Below are positions 8,429 through 20,900 of a stretch of 31,455 nucleotides of DNA, in pieces; position 1 is the first letter of the stretch, and each line of letters begins with the position of its first letter. A program made the position numbers and the translations under genes. Location: the NCBI GenBank assembly GCA_946803715.1, contig CAMPET010000063.1, positions 236,468 through 267,922 on the forward strand, given 5' to 3'. The DNA comes from Beroe ovata. Taxonomy: Eukaryota > Ctenophora > Nuda > Beroida > Beroidae. Below the pieces are notes generated by a model that made no database searches, was not told the DNA's origin, and worked only from the letters and a program-made list of their open reading frames with translations.

Positions 8429-11400
8429 TCAAATTTGAGCATTATTACCGAAGAACTCAGAAGAGTGCCGTAGAGCGTATGTCAGGAGTTCATCTCTCGA
8501 GCTGGTAAAGATGCTCTTTAGACAATCCTCGGTGATGAATGGCTTATCATCGGCAAGGATCGAGAACTGCGTCTCCAAGTGTTCTCGTTTTCGTTGGATG
8601 AGAATATCCGATTTGACCCTGTTCCCCTGCGATTCTTGAAGCATACCCAGCCACATTGAACAGCCCAATCTACCGTATGGATCAACCTGTAGATATTGTG
8701 ATAGATATCTATCAGTCAGGTCAATGAGGAGGCGATGTGCGTTATCACGTTATTATGGAGATGTTCGTTATGAATTTATCACGTTACGGAGATGTTCGTT
8801 ATCACGTTTAGCTATGGACAGTGGACATCCTCATGACTCACCATATCCGAGAATTTGAACAGGTCAGGAGGAATGTCCATTACCAGTAGCACGTCACCAG
8901 GTTTCCTCTTGGTATCTGACGTGAGAATGAGCTTCTCATCCTCTGTCATCTTCACATGGGATCGTGGTCGTATCACCCTGTTACTCAGCTCAGTGAAATA
9001 GTTGTTTATCTCACTGATGATAACACTCTTATCTGCCCAGAGCGACTGGTCCAGGCACCTGAATGAACATTGTTACTTCAATTTGTTGCTCCAATTTGTT
9101 TTTCACCGAGGCTCGAGTCAGTTTCAGTGAATTTGGTGTTGTTGTAATAGACTAGCCTATTGCTCGAGTTGAGCAGTCTCAGGAGTTGCTGTACGTCATC
9201 CATGAGTATCTGTAGTGTCAACATGCAGTTATCCCAACACTCCATCATGTCCAAAATACGGGGAGTCATGATACCACTGGGGGGTGTAAAACGTGGGGGC
9301 AAATTGCTCAATGATAATCGCTCTTTCAATGTGTTATATACTGAAAGTGAGAACCGGAGAATTTCTCCTGCTGGCATCACGTCATACTCTCTGATACCGA
9401 TCTGCAAAACATACTTTTCGTGAAGTGGACGAGCGAGGGCGAATATTTCGTGAATCTTCTGCTCCCTATTTTTCATGAGCCTGGTAACTGCCAATTCAAC
9501 CTTCGACTTGATGTTCAATAGTCGGTTCTCATCTATTGTATGAGTGGTAGCTTCTTTCGATATCTGAGAAAGAACACGTCACTGGTATATGAAATTATCA
9601 GGATATGAATGGTATCACGATTCCAACATTGGAGCAAGTAGTTCTTTCTAAAAACCGCAGTCAGATGGTCCTTCATGTCAGTAGCAAGGAGAAGTAGCTC
9701 TTCTTCCAACTTAGATGCGAACTGCTTATCGAGTTGCTCCGCGACTTTCTTCTGCTCGTTCATCCATGTTTCCATTTCCCCAGCCCGGGCTAGCGTCATC
9801 TCCCACTGTTTAGTCATGTGCTCATCTTTAAAACCTGGAGGAGGAAAACTCGGAATAAATAATAATTATTAGACAACGAAGTCGAAATAGGTGGGGCGCT
9901 CGGCACACTCAACCATCTGGCATCTATCGCTCTTTCCTTGTTGAGGAAGTAAATGGGTGGGAAGTTCATGAAGCTGTACTGCAGGTCCCACAATGAAAAT
10001 GAAGTGAGCACTAATTTGAATGAATGTTGATTGGAGTGACTAACTGGTATAATAGTTGACTGGTACTGGACCGGGTAAAGCCGCTAGTATCTGACTGATT
10101 GACAGAACCGCGTCAATCTCAAGAGCAACTTCAGACAGCTTCTCCAGTGCTTTTTGCACCCGTTTACTGGTCTTGATGGATACGTGAGTGAGTGAGTGAG
10201 TGAGTGAGTGAGTGAGTGAGTGAGTGAGTGAGTAAGTTATAGTGGGAATGAACTGTTGTGTGTGATATAGATTGAGCTGTGAGTGAGTGAGGGAGTGAGT
10301 GAGAAAAAGAGGAAAGCTTGTCCTTAGATCTATATGTGAGCGAATGAGTAGATAGACAATAGTTGAGGTGTGAGTGATATTACGAGTGAGTGAATGACTG
10401 AGTGAGATAAGATGGAGAATACAATACACTGCTCACCACTGTGTATTCCCTCTCAGACTTGATCGCTGGTCTTGTTGTGAAGAACTGATAGAATTCGCGC
10501 AATTGAGCTGCCACCTTTTGCATGATCGTCGCCTTCTCAAGCTGGAGGCTGTCAATTTCTCGAGCTTCCGTCTGAAAGATTTCAGTTCTGAGAATTTGAA
10601 GCGGAAACAAGATCATCGGATATTTTGATCTTGAGGTAAATGCGCGGCGCGCGCGACTTTCCTGTTACGCATGATATCAAAAGTTGAGATTTCATCATAC
10701 AATTTACGTTCGGCAGAATCGCGCCAGCATCCAAATACCTCGTATTGCAGAAGCTGCGATTTGGCGCTCTCCACATCCGAAACCAGCTTGTTGAAAAACG
10801 TAGCTACTTCGTGAAGACGATCTTCATTCAAACATTTGTCTTCTTGAGATATCAGCTCCTCATTGATGAGTGTATCGCAGAGGAGATCTGCCTTTTCTAA
10901 TTCCTGAGGAGGGAGAGTTTTGGAATTAAGCCAGAAATGATCGAGCTTTGTCACTCCAACTGATATTTCATCTCTAATTTCCGTCATTAACTCACAGAGT
11001 CCATGTTTTTAGCTTCCTTGTCAAACTTGGCAAGTTGTTTACGTCTCATGGCAAGTGCAGTTGCATCATATCTTGACGCCTTGATGTCTGACGTAGCGTT
11101 ATCCCATCGTTGCAGCCAGTATCGTAGCAGCCCTATCTTACTGTCGAACTCGCGCTGGCAGCCCCGTACTTTGAGTGTGTCTGCCGACCCAACTTTCCGT
11201 ACTATCTTACGCTGTGGAAGTTGGGCACGTTGTGTGGATAGAATAGCCAGAATTATACAATTTCACAGAGTTTTCCCAAATAATTTCATTACATTGCGTC
11301 CGTTATTTGCTGTAGACAAAGCTGCTATGGAAGTCCAGATAAGATACTAGATTTGTGAGATACCTGCAATTCGAGTATAGTATTGAAACACCTATCAAGG

Positions 11401-11532
11401 TTAGGTAGCGAGTGTTTCTTATCGACCACAACTAGTGTTTCCTGGTTCCAAATGTGAGCTAAAGTCTGCAGTTTGGCTGTCAGTTGTGTTATCTTGGGAA
11501 ACATGACCATCTTCCGAGACATACACACAGAT
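8429..11532 (-). CDS. Partial copy of gene B (last ten exons), alpha-actinin-like
   Basis: Exons match gene B exons 7-16: 11532-11364, 11211-10996, 10903-10739, 10571-10437, 10171-10045, 9834-9656, two exons within about 9550-9110, 9058-8842 and 8686-8429. They encode the rod and the C-terminal EF-hand pair. The C-terminal segment (ILADDKPFITEDCLK) is identical to copy 2. Differences from copy 2 include amino-acid changes, 3-bp indels in or near exon ends, and an 11-bp insertion just past the exon 12 donor. Nothing forces loss of frame, but the first six exons are absent and sequence stops at an N right after the exon 6 splice donor. It is most likely the second allele of gene B's 3' half; a truncated paralogue is the alternative. 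Confidence 0.7.
10184..10300. repeat. (GAGT)n microsatellite in an intron of the gene B copy
   Basis: About 12 uninterrupted gagt units at 10184-10231, then scattered ones, lie between the exons ending at 10437 and starting at 10171. In copy 2 the tract (about 16648-16700) is much shorter and interrupted. His-Ser-Leu-Thr repeats on the minus strand are artefacts of it. Confidence 0.9.
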
Positions 11533-11689
11533 CTGATTAAATGTAGCTAGGGTTTGTAGGTGTGGTAGGGTTAGATTTCTTATAACACGCAAATTTGAGT
11601 CATGATGATAATGGAAACCAACAGAGCAGAGCTCATGGCAAATTGCCAGCTCCCCGAGGAGCACACTATCACACACACACACACTTACA

Positions 11690-11690
11690 N
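11690..11690. other. Single N at the junction of the two 6.4-kb copies
   Basis: Left of the N the sequence ends at the splice donor following gene B exon 6 (cacacttaca); to the right it begins within a GT tract matching about 5280. Both flanks are TG/CA microsatellites. The junction therefore has no real sequence support for the two copies being physically adjacent. Confidence 0.75.
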
Positions 11691-11809
11691 GTGTGTGTGT
11701 GTGTCAGTGTGTGTGTTGTGTGTGTGCGTTTCTGTATTTGTGGTGTTGTTATTTATTCACAAGTCAAATCTTGACTTCATGGATCGAAAATTTCTGATTT
11801 GATTTGAGA

Positions 11810-12010
11810 AAATATGAACGTATAATTATAATCAGTCATGAATTAGGTCATCGATAACCACCAAAAGGCTGCTACCACCACCAGCTATATAATAAGCTAG
11901 ATAGATGAAGTAGAGATAGTTCTCACTTATTATTGTTAATGTTATAACTGACTTGACATGACATTGACATGATATTTGCTGCACCAGATAAAGTCGTTGA
12001 TTCAGAACAT
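11810..12010. other. Insertion of about 200 bp present only in copy 2
   Basis: Copy 1 passes from atttgattaattaatttcatg (5380-5400) to the shared sequence directly. Copy 2 has an added AT-rich stretch beginning near ttgagaaaatatgaacg. I see no clear terminal inverted repeat. It could be a small insertion in one haplotype or a deletion in the other. Confidence 0.6.
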
Positions 12011-14863
12011 GAATTAATTAATGATTATCTGATGATACTGTTGAGCAACTGTTGAAATGGGTTACTCCCGGCAGAAATTATAGCTGCAGGATTGCATCAT
12101 GAAATTCTTTGCGGATGATGATGGATCGTGACGCTTTGCCTCCAATAGTGAATCGGGTATTTTAATGAGTTAACAAGTTGAGGTAATATAGGGGTGGTTA
12201 AGAACGATTATAGAGCTTGTAGATGCATATGGGTGTGGCAAAAATTATTGAGAATTGTCATTGGTCCACATGAATTCAAAAGTGCTTTTGAGATTCGTGA
12301 AAAAAATATTTTCTCCTTATGATTGCAAGCACAACGAAAAATTATGGTTGATACAACCAGATGAGCCAACACAGAAATCGAGACATTGAAAAATAACCCG
12401 GTCAAAAAGTGGAACACAAAATCTGATCATAAAAGTGAACCAACCTTTTATTCGGTCGAGAATCTTGATGAGCCACCTAGGTTTCATCAGTCGGCTGCAA
12501 AAATGATAAGTGTGTGTGTGTGTTCAAAGAGCTTCTTGAAATGTACAGTGTGACTGTGAGTATATTGCAGCGTGATGTGGTACGCAATCAAATCAAGCAG
12601 GCCCGATCAGTCTCGATATATAGCAAAGTGTTGTTGCACCACATCTATCATGTTGGGTATAATAGTAGCTACTAGCTCCTGCAAGTGCAACAGTGGGTAG
12701 TAACGGAAAGGAAGCAAGATATTTTTATTATTATCCCCCGCGACAAGGGGGAGAGACAAGAGCTAGTGAGGAACGCACTCACGCGCGCGTGCCGCACACA
12801 CGCACTGTCACGTGATCGTTCCAGCTCAACCAATCAAAATCCCCCGAAATAGAAATCACCATGGTAACCGCGCAAACAAATCCCAGTAAAATATCTATAT
12901 GCGCACTCTCTGAAAGGGATATCTTGTGGGGGATAAAGACTGATAGTGATAATGAAGGGTTTAGTAGCGAGTAAAAAGTACAAACCGTAATCTTACACAT
13001 GAGGTTGTTAATGCTGAGGTTTGTACTTTTAACGAGTTATTAAACTGAATTATGCACCGCCTTTACTTGGCACTTATTTCCAACACAAGGAAATGTTTTC
13101 AAGCATAATATCGATATCAACTATGCGAAATAAAGTATTATTTCGGGTGTTTTTCCCACATTTTTCGCATTATCATTATGTCACAATTTTTCATATCATA
13201 TCACACTTTTTTTATATAATGTCACTTCTTTTTCCCATATTATGTCAAACTTTTTTCATAGTATCATACATTTTTTCGTGTTATGTCACACTTTTCCGAA
13301 ACTCAGTATATAATATCGTTTCTTAACTCGAAAGTTGAGATAACATCATGTTTTCAACTCGGGCTTCGCCCTCTTTGAAAACTAACCATTACTCAACTCA
13401 GCCTTCGGCTTCAGTGAACAATAATAGTATCAAAACACACTCAAGCGAAAAGACGGTAGTGCACAGCGCAAGAACATCATAATATGGTATATGTGCGACG
13501 AACTGGAATAGGAGAGAGTAAGAGAGAGAGCACATTGGCACTCCCTACTTGCGATCCTCGAAATGGAATAATCGATATCATCCCATCGACTACTACGTTG
13601 TCAGCTTCACGAGCGAAAATCGCTCTGGAAACGAGATCTGTGTTGACCCATATTTCCCATTAGCAATAAAGTGCTCTTTCTGAACAGGGGGAAATTCCTG
13701 GTAGACATATTTCGCGGAAACATGAAAACCGAGGGGGGGGGGAGGGGCGGCAGAAAATTTCACCGAATGGTATACATGGGCTCCGCAATGGCTAGGAAAA
13801 TATAGAGCAACGACAGTACCACCACACGAAGACAGCGATCAATTAAATGTGTGATTTCTCGACTAGCAGACCAACATGTGATATGATAACTTGTATCAAA
13901 CAGTGTCGAGTGGCATACATTACCCCCCTTTATTTCAAATTTGAATATGAACTTCACTCCTCCCTTTATTCCTCTAGAACTAAAAGTGTCTCGAAAATGC
14001 CCATGAACAGAACAATGGCTACGTTGTGCTGCAGCGTACAGCAAAGTGGTTCCTAAGTGAAAAGTTTCGTGGAAGTCTAAATAGACTATAAATTCTTGAA
14101 GGGATGTCTCAATCCCCATCTGATTAACAGAAGGAATTTCATCTAATTCTAAGCAGCTGATAAATGGAAAAATGTTCAAATTGTATCTCGGTCCTTTTCT
14201 AGGATAATACGCTCAAGATTGCAGCTGCTGTGGGAGAGAAAATTTATTCCAGGGAGTTGTCCTTTATCCTAATCTCAGTGGGGGTTTAAAGCAATAGAGC
14301 ATAGATTTAGCAAGACACGGAGCGTTTTATTGAAAGCGAGAAGAACGGTCACACAAACAGCACACGCATATGGTGGGAGGATACCTGGTTTCAGATCAAT
14401 CTTAATGGGTATTTAAACCGAGAAGTCGCGACACACCCATATATTGACGATGGGGCGGAAAATGAGACTCATATAAACGCTTTCTCCTTAATACTGGTCA
14501 CCGTGTGATGGGAGGCAAATTATACCCTATATTGTGGTAGAAATGAGACATTTTATGAGGTTACAACAAGAAAAGTTTGAAAGTGATATATACAGAAAGA
14601 GCGCTCTATTGAAGCGTAAGTGGTGGGTGAAGTCACGCGATTCATAACATATAGCAAAGTAGATTGTGTTTAAACGTGTGATTGATTATTGAACTTGGTC
14701 AATTTGGGTTGACAGAGAGTCGCCTACGAAGACCAAGCAATCGACAGACCAGTCTCTTATGATCGTAGCACTTAATTCCCTCCTTCGCCAGCTCTTGGGT
14801 TTCCCAACCTGTAAAGTATTTGTCAAACACAACTCCCAGGGGTAGTGACACGTATGACACAAT

Positions 14864-14903
14864 ATGTCACCAACATCAGTGTAAGATCAGATGTTGGTGA
14901 CAT
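14864..14903. terminator. Stem-loop just 3' of the gene B stop codon, copy 2
   Basis: This is identical to the hairpin at 8386-8425: a 14-bp perfect stem and a 12-base loop, directly after the stop codon at 14907-14909 in the minus-strand transcript. Confidence 0.6.
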
Positions 14904-14906
14904 GTG

Positions 14907-17900
14907 TCAAATTTGAGCATTATTACCGAAGAACTCAGAAGAGTGCCGTAGAGCGTATGTCAGGAGTTCATCTCTCGAGCTGGTAAAGATGCTCTTTAGA
15001 CAATCCTCGGTGATGAATGGCTTATCATCGGCAAGGATCGAGAACTGCGTCTCCAAGTGTTCTCGTTTTCGTTGGATGAGAATATCCGATTTGACCCTGT
15101 TCCCCTGCGATTCTTGAAGCATACCCAGCCACATTGAACAGCCCAATCTACCGTATGGATCAACCTGTAGATATTGTGATAGATATCTATCAGTCAGGTC
15201 AATGAGGAGGCGATGTGCGTTATCACGTTATTATGGAGATGTTCGTTATGAATTTATCACGTTACGGAGATGTTCGTTATCACGTTTAGCTATGGACAGT
15301 GGACATCCTCATGACTCACCATATCCGAGAATTTGAACAGGTCAGGAGGAATGTCCATTACCAGTAGCACGTCACCAGGTTTCCTCTTGGTATCTGACGT
15401 GAGAATGAGCTTCTCATCCTCTGTCATCTTCACATGGGATCGTGGTCGTATCACCCTGTTACTCAGCTCAGTGAAATAGTTGTTTATCTCACTGATGATA
15501 ACACTCTTATCTGCCCAGAGCGACTGGTCCAGGCACCTGAATGAACATTGTTACTTCAATTTGTTGCTCCAATTTGTTTTTCACCGAGGCTCGAGTCAGT
15601 TTCAGTGAATTTGGTGTTGTTGTAATAGACTAGCCTATTGCTCGAGTTGAGCAGTCTCAGGAGTTGCTGTACGTCATCCATGAGTATCTGTAGTGTCAAC
15701 ATGCAGTTATCCCAACACTCCATCATGTCCAAAATACGGGGAGTCATGATACCACTGGGGGGTGTAAAACGTGGGGGCAAATTGCTCAATGATAATCGCT
15801 CTTTCAGACATGTGTTATATACTGAAAGTGAGAACCGGAGAATTAATTCTCCTGCCGGCATCGCGTCATACTCTCTGATACTGATCTGCAAAACATACTT
15901 TTCGTGAAGTGGACGAGCGAGGGCGAATATTTCATGGATCTTCTGCTCCCTATTTTTCATGAGCCTGGTAACTGCTAATTCAACCTTCGACTTGATGTTC
16001 AATAGTCGGTTCTCATCCATTGTATGAGTGGTAGCTTCTTTCGATATCTGAGAAAGAAAACGTCACTGGTATATGAAATTATCAGGATATGAATGGTATC
16101 ACGATTCCAAGTAGTTCTTTCTAAAAACCGCAGTCAGATGGTCCTTCATGTCTGTAGCAAGGAGAAGTAGCTCTTCTTCCAACTTAGATGCGAACTGCTT
16201 ATCAAGTTGCTCCGCGACTTTCTTCTGCTCGTTCATCCATGTTTCCATTTCCCCAGCCCGAGCTAACGTAATCTCCCACTGTTTAGTCATGTGCTCGTCT
16301 TTAAAACCTGGAGGAGGAAAACTCGGAATTAATAATAATTATTAGAAAACATAGTAGAAATAGGTGGGGCGCTCGGCTATCTCTATCGATCGCTCTTTCC
16401 TTGTTGAGGAAGTAAATGGGTGGGAGTTCATGAAGCTGTACTGCAGGTCCCGCAATGAAAATGAAGTGAGCACTGATTTGAATGAATGTTGATTGGAGTG
16501 ACTAACTGGTATAATAGTTGACTGATACTGGACCGGGTAAAGCCGCTAGTATCTGACTGATTGACAGAACCGCGTCAATCTCAAGAGCAATTTCAGACAG
16601 CTTCTCCAGTGCTTTTTGCACCCGTTTACTGGTCTTGAATGGATACGTGAGTGAGTGAGTGTTTGTGAGTGAGTGAGTGAGTGAGTGTCGAGTGAGTAAG
16701 TTATAGTGAGAATGAACTGTATGATAAAGAGTGAGCAGTGAGTGTGTAAGTGAGAAAAAGAGGAAAGCCTGTCCTTAGATCTATATGTGAGCGAATCAGT
16801 GAATAGACAATAGTTGAGTGATATTATGAGCGAGTGAATGACTGAGTGAGATAAGATGGAGAATACAATACACTGCTCACCACTGTATATTCCCTCTCAG
16901 ACTTGATCGCTGGTCTTGTTGTGAAGAACTGATAGAATTCGCGCAATTGAGCTGCCACCTTTTGCATGATCGTCGCCTTCTCAAGCTGCAGGCTGTCAAT
17001 TTCTCTAGCTTCCGTCTGAAAGATATCAATTCTTCAATTCTCAGAATTTGAAGCAGAAACAAGATCACCGATTTTGATCCTGATGGAAATGCGCGGCGCG
17101 CGCGACTTTCCTGTTACGCCTGATATCAAAAGTTGAAATTTCATCATACAATTTACGTTCGGCAGAATCGCGCCAGCATCCAAATACCTCGTATTGCAGA
17201 AGCTGCGATTTGGCGCTCTCCACATCCGAAACCAGCTTGTTGAAAAACGTAGCTACTTCGTGAAGACGATCTTCATTCAAACATTTGTCTTCTTGAGATA
17301 TCAGCTCCTCATTGATGAGTGTATCGCAGAGGAGATCTGCCTTTTCTAATTCCTGAGGAGGGAGAGTTTTGGAATTAAGCCAGAAATGATCGAGCTTTGT
17401 CACTCCAACTGATATTTCATCTCTAATTTCCGTCATTAACTCACAGAGTCCATGTTTTTAGCTTCCTTGTCAAACTTGGCAAGCTGTTTACGTCTCATGG
17501 CAAGTGCAGTTGCATCATATCTTGACGCCTTGATGTCTGACGTAGCGTTATCCCATCGTTGCAGCCAGTATCGTAGCAGCCCTATCTTACTGTCGAACTC
17601 GCGCTGGTACCCCCGTACTTTGAGTGTGTCTGCCGACCCAACTTTCCGTACTATCTTACGCTGTAGAAGTAGGGCACGTTGTGTGGATCAAATTGCCAGA
17701 ATTATACAATTTCACAGAGTTTTCCCAAATCATTTCACTCCAGTGTGCTGTTATTTGCTGTGGACACAGCTGCTATGGAAGTCCAGATAAGATACTATAG
17801 ATTTGTGAGATACCTGCAATTCGAGTATGGTATTGAAACACCTATCAAGGTTAGGTAGCGAGTGTTTCTTATCGACCACGACTAGTGTTTCCTGGTTCCA

Positions 17901-20900
17901 AATGTGAGCTAAAGTCTGCAGTTTGGCTGTCAGTTGTGTTATCTTGGGAAACATGACCATCTTCCGAGACATACACACAGATCTGATAAAATGTAGCTAG
18001 GGTGTGTAGGAGTGGCAGGGTTAGACTTCTTATAACACGAAAATTGAGTCATGATGATAATGGAAACCAACAGAGCAGAGCTCATCGGTAACTGTTTGGC
18101 AAATTGCCAGCTCCCCCGAGGAGCACACTATCACACACACACTTACACAAGGGATCGCGTCTTGTGTAGAATATCCCTGTTCGTATCGCCATCACGTGAC
18201 ACCATGATCAGATTCTTGTTGAGCAGTGCGATGTGATCCTGTAGCGACTTGTAGTACTCACAACTCAGATCCTGTAACTCAGCACCGTACTTCTCCATTT
18301 CCTGGTACTTGCGTAGCATGTGGTTGATGTGCTCCTTCGGTCTACGCACGGTGACCTTGGGAAAGTCGTGATATAGTCCCCACTGTGTTCACACGTCGTA
18401 TCATATGGTCGCACATGTAGCGGCTTATTGGAACAGAAATCGAAGAACAGATTCAAGTTGCAATTTCCCCAAGTAGCAATTCAAGTTGCAATTTCCCTAC
18501 TACAATTCCTGCAAAGAACCCCTATTTGTCACGATCAGACTGTTACCTACCCACCTTGACATCACGTGTGCTGTCCTCAGTTCTCAGTGCCATCTCGTAG
18601 ATCAACGCCGCATACATACACTCGATAAACAAGTAGGGAGCATACCATTCCCTGTCATCAGCTGTCAGAACGCTGAAGTCGGGGTGAAGAAGCGCGGGAA
18701 CGCCAAAGTTCACCTCGAAGAACTTCATACACTCCTGCAGCTCCTCGCCCAAGGTGGCTTCCTCCTCTCTTGCCAGATCCTCCATCACCTTCATCTCCTC
18801 TGATTTGGTCCGTGGTGGCGCCTCCTGAGGTGGCACTAGACACTCCGGCGACGAGCGATCATCGTCAGAGTCGCCTTCTTCCAGCACTTCGAAATCCTCA
18901 GAATCAGACTCCCCTGTAATCGTGCAACTTTAAGTTTCATGTGGGTGATTGAACAATCATGAATGAGCAACGAGTAATGAGCAGCGAGCAATGAGCATCG
19001 AGCAATTAGCAGTGAGCAATCAGCAGTGAGCAATCAGCAGCTACAATGAGCTGTGAGCAATGTGCAGCGAGCAATCAGCAGCTGTAATGAGCATCGAGCA
19101 ATAAGTAGCTGAAATGAGCAGCGAGCAATGAGGAGCTATAATAATGCAGCATTCACGAACCTGACATATTCATGTCTTTACTGAGATGAGGGAACTCTCT
19201 CTTGATGACCTCCTTCAAGTTGTCAGGATGATCAATCATGCTCTGGAAAAACTGCGGCTGGTTTAGTCCAATGTTGTAGTTGGTGAAGAAGTTGTGAAGT
19301 GCTGCCCAGCCCTTCGCATCGTTGAATGTCATGTCAGCAATGAAGAAGTGGTTGAAAACACATGTCAGCACATACATAATGAACTTCAAACTGCCTTCCT
19401 CTGGGGTTAAGTGGTGGGTTGAGGGGAGGGGGTTATTGGGAATGAGGGAGGGGATGTTGAGGGGTGGGGTGGAAAATGATCGAAGGTCTAATTATTACAC
19501 TTCTTTTATATTTTCGAGATCTCACCGAATTTAAGAGAGTCTCCGCGGAAAACTTCAGAAAAGATGCTGTTATTGGCCACTTTCTCTTTGTATGTCTTGG
19601 GATTGGGATAAGGTAAGTCGGGTAAGTTCATTCCCAACTGAGTTAGCAGAGCGTGCATTCGGATTCCGTCACAGAAATCAGTCTTGATGTCGGTTACCGT
19701 CAGACCTGTATATAAAGAGCATGTAGGGAATAGAGTGTAGTGTAGTGATAGCTACCTAATTCAGTGACCCCTTGCCGAATTAAATCAATAATTTGGATCC
19801 ATTTGTTGAAAAAGTGTTTTGTGATCATCCATGTATCCCTAATAGCTATGATAGATTGTGCGATACGAGGTGATGAACGAACATAAAACTATCGCGCATC
19901 CTATCGGTAGTTTTTCTGAATCCGCAGATAGACTCACTTGTTGGTAGGAAGAGGTTGCATATCTTTACAAGAGCCTCTTCGTACCACCCAACCAGAACCT
20001 TCTTCACTATGTTACGTTCAGGGAACAGAAGAGAATCTTGGAACAGAGAATTCACTTTGCTCTCGAAAAAGTTTGTCTCTTTGCTCAAATCAAGAAAGTA
20101 AGGACCTTCGTTCCTATACTTTCTCATTTCTTCCTGAAATTTTTAGTGCCGCCAGCGGTAACCGAGGATTCGCAAATTTGTCAGAAGTATGCTGATAATG
20201 TCCTAATCTAAGTCAACTCACAACAGAATCAGCAGCATCACTGTCACCATCTTGTGTATTCATAGCATCACCAATGAAAATCCTGACATCACGCAACTCA
20301 TACTCTGAGTCGTCGGAGTCACCTTCGCTCGAATTTGAGTATGCCTCCTTGTCTTTATCCTTGTTTCCCGACAGCGAGCCACACAATTCCGACTCATTCT
20401 TGGCCGAGAATTTCCCAACCCGATCTGGAATAGCATCGCCATCCTCATTGTACCCCTTGTAGAATTTCTTGCGATGGAAGAGCTCTACTTCCTGTCGTGT
20501 GTACTCAGGGTTCACATCAGGGTATAGCTCCGTGGCGTAGACCTTATCTCCCTTCACCCTCAGAGGAATGGTATCTGTGTGTAGACTCTGTCCCGGCAAC
20601 GCATAGTACACGATATCCTCATCGTCAGCCAGGATTTCCTCCTCACTGCCATCCTCCTCACTGCTATCCTCCAGCTCCTCAATATCATCAAACGCCCCTT
20701 GACGGGGTGTTCCTCTCTTCTTAGTCTTCCTCTTCTGTGCTGACGCTTGTGCAGATGGACGGCGGGACCCAGTGAAATCTAGTTCATCATCCTCGTCACC
20801 CTCGTAATTATAGATCACACCCTCTTCACCACGGGTCTTGGAACCCGTGAACACCTCGAATTCTTCCTCTTCCTCAACTTTCTGTGGTTGATAGTGTACG

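Larger units (their letters stand above)
5274..11689. repeat. 6.4-kb duplicated unit, copy 1
   Basis: The unit runs from a TG-rich tract at about 5274 to the sequence cacacacacttaca at 11689, just before the N. It matches copy 2 (11691-18145) collinearly; the offset is 6478 over about 7142-9328 and drifts to about 6450 near 11.5 kb. Differences are SNPs, short indels and microsatellite length changes. An insertion of roughly 200 bp (about 11.8-12.0 kb) is present only in copy 2. Copy 1 contains intergenic DNA and the last ten exons of gene B, but not the first six. Confidence 0.93.
11691..18145. repeat. 6.4-kb duplicated unit, copy 2
   Basis: The unit starts in a GT tract after the N and ends at the donor of gene B exon 6, where unique sequence (exon 6 and the 5' half of gene B) continues. 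Compared with copy 1 it has an extra stretch at about 11810-12010, a shorter inverted-repeat element at about 12971-13037, fewer tandem units at 13140-13300 and a shorter GAGT tract. About 13620-15806 is identical to copy 1 by eye. Confidence 0.93.

Noticed and set aside
10184-10233. His/Thr/Ser/Leu repeat protein frames over GAGT and GT tracts
   Set aside because: They are low-complexity translations of microsatellites in introns, and their length differs between copies.
15885-16020. Reading the rod exons as a dynein heavy-chain tail
   Set aside because: The helical stretch first suggested it, but the C-terminal EF-hand pair and N-terminal CH-like segments fit the alpha-actinin/spectrin family, and no motor domain is present.
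17353-17436. Start of the minus-strand frame beginning MTEIRDEIS (also 10904-10987)
   Set aside because: It lies before a strong acceptor (ctctccctcctcag) in the intron between exons 8 and 9. Gene A's matching 165-bp exon starts at the same place, so this stretch is intronic.
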